64,000 nt of DNA. Origin: Psococerastis gibbosa (taxonomy: Eukaryota > Arthropoda > Insecta > Psocodea > Psocidae). Under the pieces are notes generated by a model. It had not been told where the DNA came from. It ran no database searches and saw only the letters and a list, made by a program, of their open reading frames with translations. Position numbers and translations under genes: made by a program. Position 1 is the first letter of the stretch. Every line of letters starts with the position of its first letter. The stretch covers positions 26,273,371 to 26,337,370 of the forward strand of contig OZ020487.1 in NCBI GenBank assembly GCA_963971405.1. Reading direction: 5' to 3'. Positions 36,522 through 48,170 of the stretch are shown here, piece after piece.

Positions 36522-38980
36522 CGAAATAAAGGATTACTAGATTACACTTAATTAATTTGAAAATTTTACTATGAGTGACATTAAGTTTTTCAAAGTTACT
36601 ATGTACTATACAAGCAAATAGATTTTAATTAGATATAACATTTGGAGCTTATATTACCTTTTCTTCCATTACCGGAATTGCTCCATTATTAAGGATTTTC
36701 CCTGCTTCTGGCTTTGAATGTATAATAGGAACAATGGAAACAGCAATAACAGCAATGCTGTTTGCAGCATTGCCAGTATTTCTTATGCCTATGATATGCT
36801 GTACTTCCAAGGTGCTATAGTAAAAATAGGCTAGATACTTTTGTGGGCACCCACGGTCGAACTTTATCGAGTACATGCACATTTAAGAGACAACTGGAGG
36901 TTAAATAAGGTTAAAAAACAGGAAAATAACGATCCTGAAGCTATAAAGATTGAAATTTCATAGAGTAGAAGAAACGTTCCTCCACATTTGGTTGTACGTA
37001 GGTCTATGTGGCCGTTTCTAACACAGATAAGCCGCAGTTATCAAACATAAAACATGAAATAATGGAAACTGAGTTCCAAAAAGTGGTCAATTGGTTATAA
37101 TACTTTAAAAAAATACAGAAGAACATTTCTTATATTTTATCATATCTCATTAAAGCTTTATTTGCTCCGAAATTGAATTTTGTTAAAAACACTGATAGTG
37201 GTGGTGCCGATTGCCACTCCATATAACTAACTGTTGGATATGTGGCGGTTTCGTATAAAGCATAGATTTGATTCTTGTGGTACCTTGAAGCCAAGAAATT
37301 TCCTCCCATCAAAATTCAAATCGTCTAATTGTCACCCTGGTGATTTCTACTATTCTACCACTGTTACGTTGATATTAGTACTCAATTGTCCGAATGAAAA
37401 AAAATTGCCTTGACTACAACGTGCTGCCTGATCAAGTAATAATGAATTGTAGAACAGATGAATGGGTGAACCCTCTGTCTTGAACAAAATAATATCATAA
37501 ACACTACTGTACCAGTATATATGACTCTTATCTGTACTTGGTTAAGTCATGCTTTCGCCTGTTTCATTGCGTCAATAGTAAGCTTGTCTCAGCTTGGCCA
37601 TTGTCACTTGTAGCCGGTGTAGGTTGACATCGAGAACGTATACCAGTTTGTCAATGACCCAAAATTCATACGGAAACAATACAAATAATGTCCAAAATCC
37701 ATGGGGTCGTTGCACAATACAATAAAATAACAAATTCTTTACATTTAAAATTATAACATATTGCAGGGCCCGTGTGCAGCTTACAATTGGGAAAAGGGAC
37801 CTGTATGCCACTATAAGTAGGCCTGGGTCCATAAAAAAGTCCTTAAAAAATTACAACAACTGTACCAGAATAATGAAAAAAAAATTAATGATTCTAGGGT
37901 GTTGAGGGGGGGGGGGGGAGAAAAAATGACTGAGTACGGACAAGAACAAATTGGTTTCATCTGTTCAATACTTTATCATTTTATTAACGTTAAATTTAAT
38001 TTGACAGCAATCCTCCATGGAATTCATTGCTCTGACAGCGAAATTTACAGTTTCAAAATTCAATTTAAGGTATACGGTAGCTTACAGTCAATTTTCAATT
38101 GCTCCAAATGGTTGCACATTTAAGTAAGAACACTGGATGGCACCGCCACCTGTAAATGCAAGAAGGTGCCGTGCGGTATTGTTCACCGAGGCTTTTCAGT
38201 GAAAATGGCCCTTAATTGGGGATGTACGAGTCAACATACAATATTTCGGCAATTAGGGCAGGAAGTAGATAAGTAAAACTCAACAATTGCTCCTTATTGG
38301 AAATGTCCGTTTATATATCGTATTAAAATAAATATATTTATGTATATTATATTTATGTATTTTGATACTTTTGGATACGGAGACTTTTATACAGCATAAC
38401 TTTTTATTCACATGTAATTTTGCCCTGCCAGTGAAAGTACCCATAAGCGGTTTTGGGGGACCTGGCAGAATTTTTTTTTCTTTATTTAGGTCGAGTCTTT
38501 CCGTTCATAATCCGGTTTTCTGCACCACACCACGCCAGACACTACAAATAAATAATAATAAATTACCAATGACTCCAATACCTATATCATGTTTTAGGTA
38601 CTTGCCCTATTATAAATACTATTCTTATGGTTTATTTGAAATCCAATTGGCTAATTAATTTAATTAATTAATTAATGGCTGTAAAACATGAGAATATTAT
38701 CTTCCTTGCAAATATTTTAGACTACCTTATAAGCCATGTCCGTGAAAACCATGCAGGATATATATTTGCAAACACTTGCAAGTCTGGGAGGAGTTAGTAA
38801 GTTTCTAAGTTTCTAATACGGTTATTGAGTTATGGGTACGAATGATACCCGAAACCGAACCTAGGCTAGGTGCTGTCACGGCTACATAAGCAAAAGAAAG
38901 TTATAATCAGGGGAACACAACCTTAGGTTAAAAAAAAGTAGGCGAACCTTGTGACCAAGCCGATAACTGCGGTTAGGGCT
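36522..38980. other. Intergenic DNA, no confident gene
   Basis: AT-rich. Minus-strand frames at 36882-36649 and 37312-37130 look somewhat protein-like (GNAANSIAVIAVSIVPIIH and YETATYPTVSYMEWQSAPP), and the first ends in a possible donor (GAAAAG|gtaata), but no family was recognised. A poly-G run is at about 37905-37918 and a (TTAA)n microsatellite at 38651-38676. Confidence 0.35.
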
Positions 38981-39218
38981 TAGTAGTAGTATGGTTGGAC
39001 ACAGTCCCAGGCCACGGCGTGGGCCCATAGGACAGTGGACCTCCTGATTATAGTGGATTCCGAACCACTTGGGAAACACAGTGAAGTCACACGATTAGTT
39101 CGGAGGTGACCAGGACAAGTCCTACCATGTTTCCCTACCGGCACTGTGCACACGACCAAGTTATCTGCAGCTTTGTACCTGGTCTGGTCCGATGGATTCA
39201 ACTTGGTATGGCGGCCGA
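38981..39218 (-). mobile_element. Short retroinsertion with 14-bp TSD
   Basis: A GC-richer 238-bp block flanked by the perfect 14-bp direct repeat CTGCGGTTAGGGCT at 38967-38980 and 39219-39232. On the minus strand it ends in (CTA)n next to one repeat, like a LINE or SINE tail. Long duplication plus simple tail indicate target-primed reverse transcription; family not recognised. Confidence 0.7.
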
Positions 39219-40852
39219 CTGCGGTTAGGGCTAAGAAACCTGACCGGTCTCAACCTAACACATTGTTAGCTCATCATAAGGTAAAATGGTGACTTTTTTT
39301 TATTATATCCTTGTCTTAAAACGAATTTCACGGTTCAAAAATTACCTAGTTACAAAGTTATCAGATGGATCGAACAGGATAGACCCCTTAAAACGCGACT
39401 GCTGTTCCAACTGTAATCCATTTTATGAGTTTAGAAAATTCCCAGCATGTCATCGCCCAGCCTGAGGGCCAATGATTTTGAAAAAAGGGTTTTCTGCTTA
39501 TTTCTCTGCATTTGTGTTCCTCTCTGTTTTGTTCAGACTACAATAAATAGGAGCTATTATAGTTGGTTTGAATCTGCTTTCCATAGAATTCAGACTAAAT
39601 GAAAAAGATATTAGGATATGACTTAAGACACTTGTGGGCAGTGTCTTTGGCTCTTGGTAACCCCTAAAAGTGTCACTTTTTATTTCTTCATATAATTTAT
39701 TTATTTATTAAACTAAGCGAAAATCAAGTATAAATTATTAAAATATTTGGTGATGTATACCAGTTTCTCTGTGGCTTTGAAAATATGGTATATTTGGTAT
39801 ATTTTTGCCAATGACCCAATCTTTCCCCTGCTGCAAAATTAACTGCATTAAACTTGAAATTCATTTTAATGTTATGTGCAATTGTACATTTATGTATATG
39901 GTATATGATGTCTTCTACAACATCTATTTCCAAGATTTGTTTTAATTTAATTTATTTACATACAATGGAAGTTTTTAAGCATGGCGTTGTATTGTTAGTA
40001 AGTATCCCACGCACCGATGTTAAGAAGGCCTACAATAACATAACAAAACAGAAAAATATATGACAAACACACGAATTAATTTTTTTAAACATGCATATGA
40101 ATTTTAAAAAAAAACTAAAATACTGCACTTTTAGGACTGATTTTGTGTCCAATACGGTCAAAACTCCTTTTATAACTAATATTGCGATCCTTAAGAACCT
40201 AAATTGCCAATAGGTAAGTACTCGATCGATTGTACAAAATTACTAAATCGAAGTAAGCAACTTCCTAAACTCAGCACATTACTGTGCAGGTCTAGACTAG
40301 GAATCGTTTTAATATTAAACGTATGTTCAACAGTATATATGACAATTGAAATAAATGAAGCCATTATTACCGCAACTTGCAATAGTCCCCATCAGAAAGT
40401 CAACAACATTTGGCAAATAGAAATTTTCGACCCGTATCTCGAGATCTTGGGTTTGAAAAAGGTCATCCGTTTTTAAGCACCTGAATCTGACAACGTTATT
40501 AATTTCCTTTTCAATTCAAGAGCTTTTTATTCAAGCGGTAAACGGGTTCTTTCAAAAGTTAAATATGTGATTATAATGAAATTGATGCAAAAACAATGCC
40601 GGTTTCTTACATTATGAAATATTATGCTTCAAGTATTAAAAGAATCCATAAAATATTATACAACCATATTGTATTTTAGTAAAAGCTTTAGTAAATCACA
40701 ATACTGCAATAATTAAGGGAGAGATTGCAAAGTATTTTTTATACATGATTTGACCGTGGATTTTTGACGAAATTAAATAATTTCTCATTTCACTGCCGCA
40801 AAATTAAGAAGGTCAGATTAAAAATTAATATTCAATGCAAGCTTTTGAAAGA

Positions 40853-40916
40853 CATCTACATTTTCTCATCTACATTTTCTCATCTACATTTTCTCATCTA
40901 CATTTTCTCATCTACA
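40853..40916. repeat. 14-bp minisatellite
   Basis: 4.6 perfect copies of CATCTACATTTTCT in tandem. Confidence 0.95.
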
Positions 40917-41586
40917 GTATTATTACTCCCAGAAATAATTATTATAAAACTAACTCGATTGCGGCGATCGCTGTAGCAGATTTGGCATTACCCAGGGTGC
41001 ACCACGTGGAGGCCTGCTACTTTACACCCCTATATTATAAAACTCATTATGGTAGAATAGTTGAAAATGAGTTGGGGAAAAAAGCCTACTTTTTGAGAAA
41101 ACTTGCATTTTCTTTAAAATATAATATAGGCTACTTATTAAAACTTTCATTCTTTATTAATTTTTCAACCGACCACTTCCATGTCTAATATTTTTGGGGC
41201 TGTGAAACGAGAAATTAATTAATTTCGTCAAAAATGCATGGCTTTGTCAGCAGAATATTTTGAAATTCGTCCCTTATCTTCGTTTGCTACAATGTCACAT
41301 TAATGGTCATATTGGTCATAATTATATACAGTATACAGTAACAGTCATGTGGTTTTTCAAATGTCAATTATTCAGTTCTCATTAAAATTTATGGAGAACG
41401 TAAAAACTTTGCAGAAGTTCAGGCAGAAACCAAGGTTATAACATTGTCTGATGAGACTCAAAATCACAGTAGGATCATTTCTGTTGGAAGTGTGCAGTAA
41501 TCCTAAATGTAAATACATTCAGCCATTGTGTCTAGTAAAAAAAAGTCAAGACGCCGTGGCACGACGACAGCTCAATGAAGGCCTAG

Positions 41587-41745
41587 GACAGTGACATTTG
41601 GAGAGGGGGGGGGTTGTTAAGGGATCATATAAGAAACATACTTAGTATCGATTAAATAAGAGCGTAATAAATTAACTTACAATCTTACAATAGATTTAAT
41701 AGATTTTGGGGGGACCAGCATGCCCCCCCCCCTGTCTCCGTCTAT
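41587..41745. mobile_element. Possible short hAT-like MITE
   Basis: The block is flanked by GGCCTAG at 41580-41586 and 41746-41752, has a poly-G run near the left end and poly-C near the right end, and resembles the layout of the other hAT MITEs here. The terminal repeats are poorly matched, so this is tentative. Confidence 0.4.
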
Positions 41746-42061
41746 GGCCTAGAGCCTAGAGGACGGGTAAATGAACTCTCTTGACCTTTGCACTATTTGG
41801 GAAGTTATGGCTAGCAACATGTCCGCCAGCCTCGCCTAACCATTAGCATTGGGTGGACCCAGGCTAGGTGGAAACTGTTTGTCTTTTATGTCGATTCTTC
41901 CTTCCGTTTCATAGTCTAGATCTCTGCCAACTAGACTATTACTGCCCAATGGGCCAGTTATTATAAACCGGGATGTGGGGGAAGAAGAGGAGGAGGAATG
42001 TAACACCAGAGAAGCACAAGTGGCGAGCGACAGGGCCGCTGCCGTATCAGATACTTGCTGA

Positions 42062-42118
42062 ATGGCGACCGAACGCGTCACTTGGTTTTCTACCCCTAGT
42101 CCTCCGACTCCACTTGAG
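42062..42118 (+). CDS. Candidate first coding exon, 19 codons
   Basis: ATG at 42062, directly after an in-frame TGA (42059-42061), reads MATERVTWFSTPSPPTPLE and ends at a strong donor (GAG|gtgagt, 42119). It lies at the end of a GC-richer patch (about 41760-42118) that could be a promoter-proximal 5' UTR. The exon ends in phase 0, as does the exon at 61209-61331, so the two could be joined across a 19-kb intron; this is only a compatible hypothesis. A 97-codon minus-strand frame covers the same DNA and is the main alternative. No homology recognised. Confidence 0.35.
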
Positions 42119-43152
42119 GTGAGTTTCAAAATACTGAACTTTTATTAATTTCTGTGATTTAGAATTTGAAAACAGCCATTATTATTTAGTCACAGCTCTC
42201 TTTTATGAGGGAAGTTTTATTGATTCAATTGATACCTATTTTAAATTAAAATAAGTATACGTATTGTAGCTTGCTGATAAAAGGGGCATTTCATTTCTAC
42301 CCTAAAAGTACGTTGTGTATGCTTTAAGAGAAGTTACATTTTTAAACTTCCCACTAGGTCTCTTTTGGGTTTGTCGTACCTAACCAAAAGAAAATATTTT
42401 AAATTTAAATCAGTAGAGGCCCACGTACCTTACGTACCGATAAAATTGACATTTGAATAGACACCGGAGCAGATTGTTCGGAAATTCAGTTCAGTAGGTA
42501 CTAGTATACTAAGGGGGCTATTCACGAAGTTAACTTTTTAACCTTCCTGTTACGTCTCTTTTTAGCCTATCGCTCAGGATTCGACATTAATGACTTCGCA
42601 GTAAGAAGAGTAATTTCTTTAGTCACAGACTATACCCAAAGTACATGTCATATATAGAGGGACTCGCCTCTAAGTTAGCGTCGCTAAGACTAAGGACTCG
42701 TAAGATTAGGTGTTTGTACTGGTCCTTATGAATATTGCTACAGAATATTCTGGATACTTTGCAGTAATCCCGTATAGGCAATTAGACCTGAAAATATCTG
42801 ACATCGACCGTATACGGCTATAATTTTTTAATTTGAATTTAGAAAACATTGAAGTACTAGTATAGGTAGAGACAAGATATTTATGATTCATTAATCGGTT
42901 TAAAAAGAAAGAAAATTGTCTTTATTTTCTATGTGGGCGAATTTATAGCTGTTTTTCTTTGCACACAAAGAATTATTATAATTACACACACAAAAAACAA
43001 ACACAGCTAGGCAGATATTAAATTAAAAAATAATAAAACAAAAAAAAATTATTAATAATCACCCAAGTGAAAAGTCCCAGCCCAGCCCAGCATCCTGTCT
43101 CTAACGATTTTAAGACAGAGAAAGAGTTCTTTGGGGTTCATCTATTTGGAAA

Positions 43153-43269
43153 GGTTAATGGCAATAGTATAATACTATTTAAAAAAAGGTTTGTTGGACA
43201 TAAGCATGCGCCTCTATTAACTATTAACACAACAAGCAATGTAAGTCCAACAAACCTTTTGTTAAAAAG
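43153..43269. mobile_element. Fold-back MITE family T, copy 2
   Basis: Left arm AAAGGTTTGTTGGACAT, right arm ATGTAAGTCCAACAAACC, preceded by AATAGTATAATACTATTT. It shares ACTATTAACACAACA with the copies at 14098 and 57266. Confidence 0.75.
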
Positions 43270-43851
43270 GATTTTTAACGCTATGAAATTCAGACTAGCG
43301 GCTGGCTGGATTTTGTTCATGTTTCACATGTTTATTATTTTTCCACAAGGAGTTAATTCGTTAAAATCCGACCCCGCATAATTCTGATTTTGACGAAGGA
43401 AAGGCAGCCTACTCTGTCCTCACAAGAATATACCTACCTAATGAACTTTTGAATATTTAATTTATTCCAGCCCGTTTTTCCAGTACACTGTACATTCCAA
43501 AGCAAGACAAAAACTTAGCTGCATTGTATAGGTACACCCATCCTGACCATTCCCGGGGATAAATTCATCAACCCAGGTTTAATCATTATATTTTGAATTT
43601 TCTCTCAATTTTCACATGCAAATAAAGCAGCCAGCAACCTCTTATTTAAATATTGTTTTTATAATACTGCTAACATACACAAAACATATGTAAGGTACAT
43701 TACATTATGAATAATATTGTATTTTTAAAAAAGGTTTTCTCATTTGCCGCAGTAGGTATTCATTTTTAATTTTTTCACCTTTCCACATGCATCAGGTATT
43801 TTTGAAAATAAGAACGTAAGTTTATTTTTCTACTTGATTGTATTAATAACA

Positions 43852-43928
43852 ATAATAATACAGTCTTTATTGAAACAAAATGCAGCTACATCGAGATTAT
43901 GGCCCATGGCCCTCTCTTACACCTATAT
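43852..43928 (-). mobile_element. LINE 3' tail with ATT repeats
   Basis: Minus-strand copy of the tail also at 48090-48170. In element orientation: TAGGTGTAAGAGAGGGCCAT, ATAATCTCGATGTAGC, AATAAAGAC, then (ATT)n. Confidence 0.7.
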
Positions 43929-44333
43929 AACTGTACAAATCAACGATACGGTATTGAGATAGAAAAATTTAATTATTTCTATGTTTTCATGGTCCAAATA
44001 TCCATTGAATCAATGGTTAGTTTCATACATAACTTATCCAGCTTACATCTCGTTCTCTAGGTCAAGGTTTTGGCAAAGACATACCGATAGCACAGTATAT
44101 TACCTATGGCAGACGGCAGTAATATACATGAAGTGCAATGAAGCTCTCCCCGTTTCTCTACCCCATTGAATCGTATGATTATCCACTGTAGAAACATCGG
44201 GAATCCTCAATATTTCACCCCTTACTTGGCTCTTTGCCTGCTTACAATGAAATTTACCTTAAATGACTAGTGAGGTTGCTTACAATAAGGCTCGGTACAG
44301 ACGCAACGGGCACGTTGCCGACGTCTTTCTATA

Positions 44334-44471
44334 GGCGCAGATTCCACCAACGTCAATAGTGATATTAAATGTTTTTTACGTGGTAGCAGACATTTTTAGA
44401 CAGTCTAAAAATGTCTGCTACCACGTCAAAAATCATTTGTTATCACTATTGACGTTGGTGGAATCAACGCC
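44334..44471. mobile_element. Short Harbinger-like MITE, ATA TSD
   Basis: 138-bp hairpin-like element with ends GGCGCAGATTCCACCAACG and CGTTGGTGGAATCAACGCC, flanked by ATA at 44331-44333 and 44472-44474. The centre carries two inverted copies of the ACGTGGTAGCAGACAT motif. Confidence 0.9.
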
Positions 44472-44509
44472 ATATTGCAACAGAAGATTTCTTGTCGTTT
44501 TCTACCTAA

Positions 44510-44904
44510 GGCGCGGTTTCCACTGACCGACTAGGGCTAATTACAAATACATTGACGTGGTAACAGACATTCAAGACTTAGGCGGGGTTTTCACCGACAT
44601 CGCATTGCAGAATGCTAATGACATTGACGGAAATGTTTGTTTTTCTTTTTATAGAAATCTATTAAAATGATTGTAATTAACATATCCCATGACGCCATTT
44701 TTTAATTTTAGTTTGTTTGTTTGTGATTTTACTCTATGATCATTGATCAATTTTAACTATGGCAAAGAGTAAAACAAACATTTCCGTCAATGCCACTTGC
44801 ATTCAGCAATGCGAGGTCGGTGGAAACACCGCCTAAGTCTTGAATGTCTGTTACCACGTCACCGTATTTGTATTTAGCCGTAGCTGGTCGGTGGAAACCC
44901 AGCC
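44510..44904. mobile_element. Harbinger-like MITE, TAA TSD
   Basis: 395-bp inverted-repeat element related to 20575-20948, ends GGCGCGGTTTCCACTGACC and GGTCGGTGGAAACCCAGCC, flanked by TAA at 44507-44509 and 44905-44907. Internal landmarks GACGTGGTAACAGACATTC and CGCATTGCAGAATG are kept. Confidence 0.9.
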
Positions 44905-45249
44905 TAAAGCTGGCGTGAAGCCGACAAGAAGCCGACCGCACGAAAGTGCTCGGTTTTCCCCTAGAGACGCCAGCTCATAGATATCTTCTGAAGTAGACTA
45001 TATGGTTTTGCACCATTCATTCACTAAGCCCTATGGCTACAATTGAAAACTTGAAATTCGCGACTGCACAATCGTCCGTGGGCACCGGGCATTAACAACA
45101 CATGTTAATACAATTTAATCTTACTGAAAACCTGAGGGTAATTTTGCAAACTCCGCCCGAGCCACAGGCTTCCTGAATCAAAAAGATTTCATTTTTCTGA
45201 TTATTGCTTTATGTGAATTTATTAATGAATTATAGTCTGCCTACTGTAC

Positions 45250-45700
45250 TAAGTTCTATATGGGATGGAGGGGTGGACCTTCACACAAGCTATGAAGAAC
45301 AGAATCTGTGCATTTGACATGTGGGTATACAGACGAAATGCGCATGCCCAGAGGTCCTGCGGCAAATGGATACAGAAGCCGAGTAGCTGCTGACGGTTAA
45401 CAAACTGAAACTAATATACTTCGGTCATGAGATGATTAACAAAAAGTATCGCCTTCAGTACGTAATAATCCAAGGGAAGATAGAAGAGCAGAGGGCTCCC
45501 GGTAGAAGAAAAACATCTTGGTTGAGAAATCTGAGACAGTGGTTTGGCAAAAGCCCTACATCCCTTTTCAGAGCGGCAGTCTCCAAGGTGCAAATTGATT
45601 GCCAATCTACGATAGAAGAGATATTAAATGAAGTAGAAGACTGTACTAAGCACTTTCAGAATTATTTTCTCTATATCTGCGTGAGCTCCTACTGTGCGAT
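45250..45700 (+). mobile_element. LINE C-terminal fragment
   Basis: Plus-strand frames encode YGMEGWTFTQAM and AFDMWVYRRNA, then after a shift LKLIYFGHEMINKKYRLQYV, GKIEEQRAPGRRKTSWLRNL and RQWFGKSPTSLFRAAV. This order (YGxExW, MWxYRR, FGH, GRR, SWLRNLRQW) is the standard C-terminal part of one non-LTR polyprotein family. Stops and shifts make it a dead fragment. No target duplication found. Confidence 0.9.
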
Positions 45701-46023
45701 ATATTCTAAGAAAATATCTTAAAATACTGTAAGTAAAATTCACAGCTCTTTTCACTGTACTGTAGGTGGGTTCCTCGTGGTAGATAATTTCCAATAATTA
45801 TCACATCGTGTTAAGACACATGAGTGATACACACACACGTAATTGTACAGTTGTGTTCACCCCTCAGAGCTTTACGGAAGAGAACGGCCCAAGATGATGA
45901 AGCCCTTATAACATAACATCGGGTGAATATGACAGGGCTTATTCGTATGTTCGGGAATCAATATTCAATATTGACATGTGCTATGACAGACACCATTAGT
46001 TCATGACTATACAATATCAATAT

Positions 46024-46245
46024 CAGGACATGCAGAGTAGTGGAACGGACTCCAACTTTCACCCGAAAGGTTGTTGGTTCGAGTCCGGCACTTGCTACAT
46101 TATCTGGCCATGCTTCGGAGGGCATGTAAAGCAGGTGGTCCCGGGCTTTTCTAGTTGAGTGTAAGAGAGGGCTTATAGCCCTAACTCCGCTAGGTTGGCT
46201 TAGTAATAGAACAAAAAAGTCATATTTAATTATTTATTTATTTAC
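46024..46245 (+). mobile_element. tRNA-derived SINE, copy 5
   Basis: Plus-strand full copy: CAGGACATGCAGAGTAGTGG, CACCCGAAAGGTTGTTGGTT, box B GGTTCGAGTCC, GGTCCCGGGC, GGTTGGCTTAGTAATAGAAC and an ATTT-rich tail. It is among the least diverged copies. Confidence 0.9.
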
Positions 46246-46270
46246 AATACTACAATTCCATAGTCGTAGT

Positions 46271-46532
46271 CAAGGCCCTGCCCATGCTTTGGTTTCCGTG
46301 GGGGGGGGGTGCAAAAAAATGTTTATGTAATTTAGTCATGAAAGTCCATTCTATCCAGTGTACAAACTCAAATAAATTTATTCCAATTCTTCAAACAATA
46401 CAGATTTACATAAAATGATAAATTGTATCCCTAAAATATAAAATTAATTTTAAATTTGTGTAAAGCCCTTTCATTTCGGGAGGGGGGGGGGGGTCCGGAC
46501 CCCATGGACCACCCCCCTTGGGTACGGCCATG
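46271..46532. mobile_element. hAT-type MITE with 8-bp TSD
   Basis: 262 bp, ends CAAGGCCCTGCCCA and TGGGTACGGCCATG, flanked by GTCGTAGT at 46263-46270 and 46533-46540. Poly-G runs occur near both ends, and a short G/C palindrome (GGTCCGGACC) lies near the right one. Confidence 0.9.
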
Positions 46533-46613
46533 GTCGTAGTAAGTTGATAGTACACTACTGTATTTAGCCATCGGCATTACTTGTGGAAACACAGTGCTTC
46601 GTGGCGACTTCTC

Positions 46614-46690
46614 TTGAAATGAAACGAAATGAAATGAAATGAAATGAAAAATGGCTTTATATTAGGCGAGCTTTAGCCCCGAAGGGCTAC
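46614..46690 (-). mobile_element. LINE 3' tail fragment
   Basis: (ATGAA)n on the plus strand followed by TATTAGGCGAGCTTTAGCCC and CGAAGGGCTAC, same family as 36104-36172. Confidence 0.75.
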
Positions 46691-46734
46691 TGTTAAAATC
46701 CCTATCGGCTCTGGTCGATCAGGTGTAAGAAGAT

Positions 46735-46865
46735 TTCATGAAAGCACCGACCCCGCTTCATGGGGCGGCAGTTTCTCCTTCCCTTATAAATGATAACATA
46801 GTGCACTAATTAAGTTCACTAGAACACATTTCCCACAAGCGCCAACCCCCCTTTCCTTATTTACT
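46735..46865. repeat. Repeat shared with 63055-63165
   Basis: The segment with TCATGAAAGCACCGACCCCG, then AATGATAACATA and AGAACACATTTCCC, followed by AAGCGCC, matches 63055-63165 (TCATGCAAGCGCAGACCCCG, AATAATACCATA, AGAACACATGTCGC, TAGCGCC). The alignment is clear by eye but diverged. Family unknown. Confidence 0.6.
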
Positions 46866-47022
46866 GGCCGCCATCTTGAAATCGGTGATTTGTCGTAAAA
46901 CTTGTTAATTGTCATTATTGTGGATAAAAATTCAGTTTTTCCATCACAACTGCTACCAGTATTAACTGAGTTATGACTTAGAAGTTTTTGATAGGCCACC
47001 ATATTGTTTCAAGATGGCGGCC
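46866..47022. repeat. Short fold-back with paired YY1-like sites
   Basis: A perfect 16-bp inverted repeat, GGCCGCCATCTTGAAA at 46866-46881 and TTTCAAGATGGCGGCC at 47007-47022. Each arm contains AAGATGGCGGC, the consensus bound by YY1/Pho-type zinc fingers. Whether it is regulatory or just a transposon end is unknown. Confidence 0.75.
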
Positions 47023-48089
47023 TAACAAAAACTAAATACAGCTAATTAATAAAGTTGATCAAAACATGTCTATGATATTTTGTGCCAAGTTTAATCAACA
47101 TTGGATAATATCTAAAGAAGTTTAGTACATATTGTGCATACATGTGGAATATTTTAAACGGGAGGTGGTTTTAGGCTCAGAGGGTCATGAAATGAAACGT
47201 TATTAAGAAATTGGTAAATAAAATCTACCTATTGAGACGACGAATAATGTTATATATTGTTAAATAGATGAAATCTCTCTAGAACAGGAGTTACACGAGG
47301 GGCTGGATAATGCAACAGCTTAGGGTAGAATTAACCATATGGGAACAGGCTACAAAAAAAGGTGAACCGGGCTACAATAAGCCAAAAGCTGCAGTGAAGG
47401 CAACCAAACCAATCCGGTTTATAATAATACCTTAGGAACACCAACATTTTGTATAATATTCAATGGCTGGTTGATCAGTATTTTAAGGTATTTTTAATAT
47501 TTTTACTTATCTTATTATAGTACAGTAACCAGGTGCAGAAATTGATCTTCCGCTGAATTTTATAGTGACTTTTTATTCCACAAGCAACATATGCTTTTAT
47601 AGATACAGTATATCAAAGAAGAAGGCTGTTACATAAAATGGCTTTAGAGTTTAATATAAAGTAGGCTATATGCCAATTAAAAAATATGGTTTACCATGAA
47701 ATGCAAATAGTTTCTAATGATTAAATAAATGATTTCCAACGTTTTAAAGACTTAGCCTAGATATTAACCAATAACAGAGCAAAAAGAAACTGTGTCTTAG
47801 TAATTCGTAGTATATATTACATATATACTCGTATATGTATTAAGTTCAGACCTGCACCTGCTTGAAAAGTTAATTTTTGAGAAGTGAAGTTTTGTACGGT
47901 CAAAGAGCATTGTGTCGCAAGGCAGATGATAGTTGTTGAGATAGTTACTGTAGAAATGTGAGATGAGATGTGAGATGACTTGTGAAATCCTATACATTTA
48001 CGAAGCTCACTTCTCCCGATACATCGTGGCATTGCCCCAAAGGAGTTGGGCTTTTCATCTACCATATACTTTCATTACAATCAATACAG

Positions 48090-48170
48090 TTAGGTGTAAA
48101 AGAGGGCCATAGGCCCTAATCTCGCTGTATCTACATAATTTTTTTAAATAAATACTTTATTATTATTATA
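48090..48170 (+). mobile_element. LINE 3' tail with ATT repeats
   Basis: Plus-strand copy: TTAGGTGTAAAAGAGGGCCA, CCTAATCTCGCTGTATC, AATAAATAC and (ATT)n, matching 43852-43928. Confidence 0.7.

Noticed and set aside
41836..42129. 97-codon minus-strand open frame as a gene
   Set aside because: It uses a non-ATG start, has no recognisable domain, and overlaps a plus-strand candidate exon with a strong donor; its openness can follow from the local GC content.
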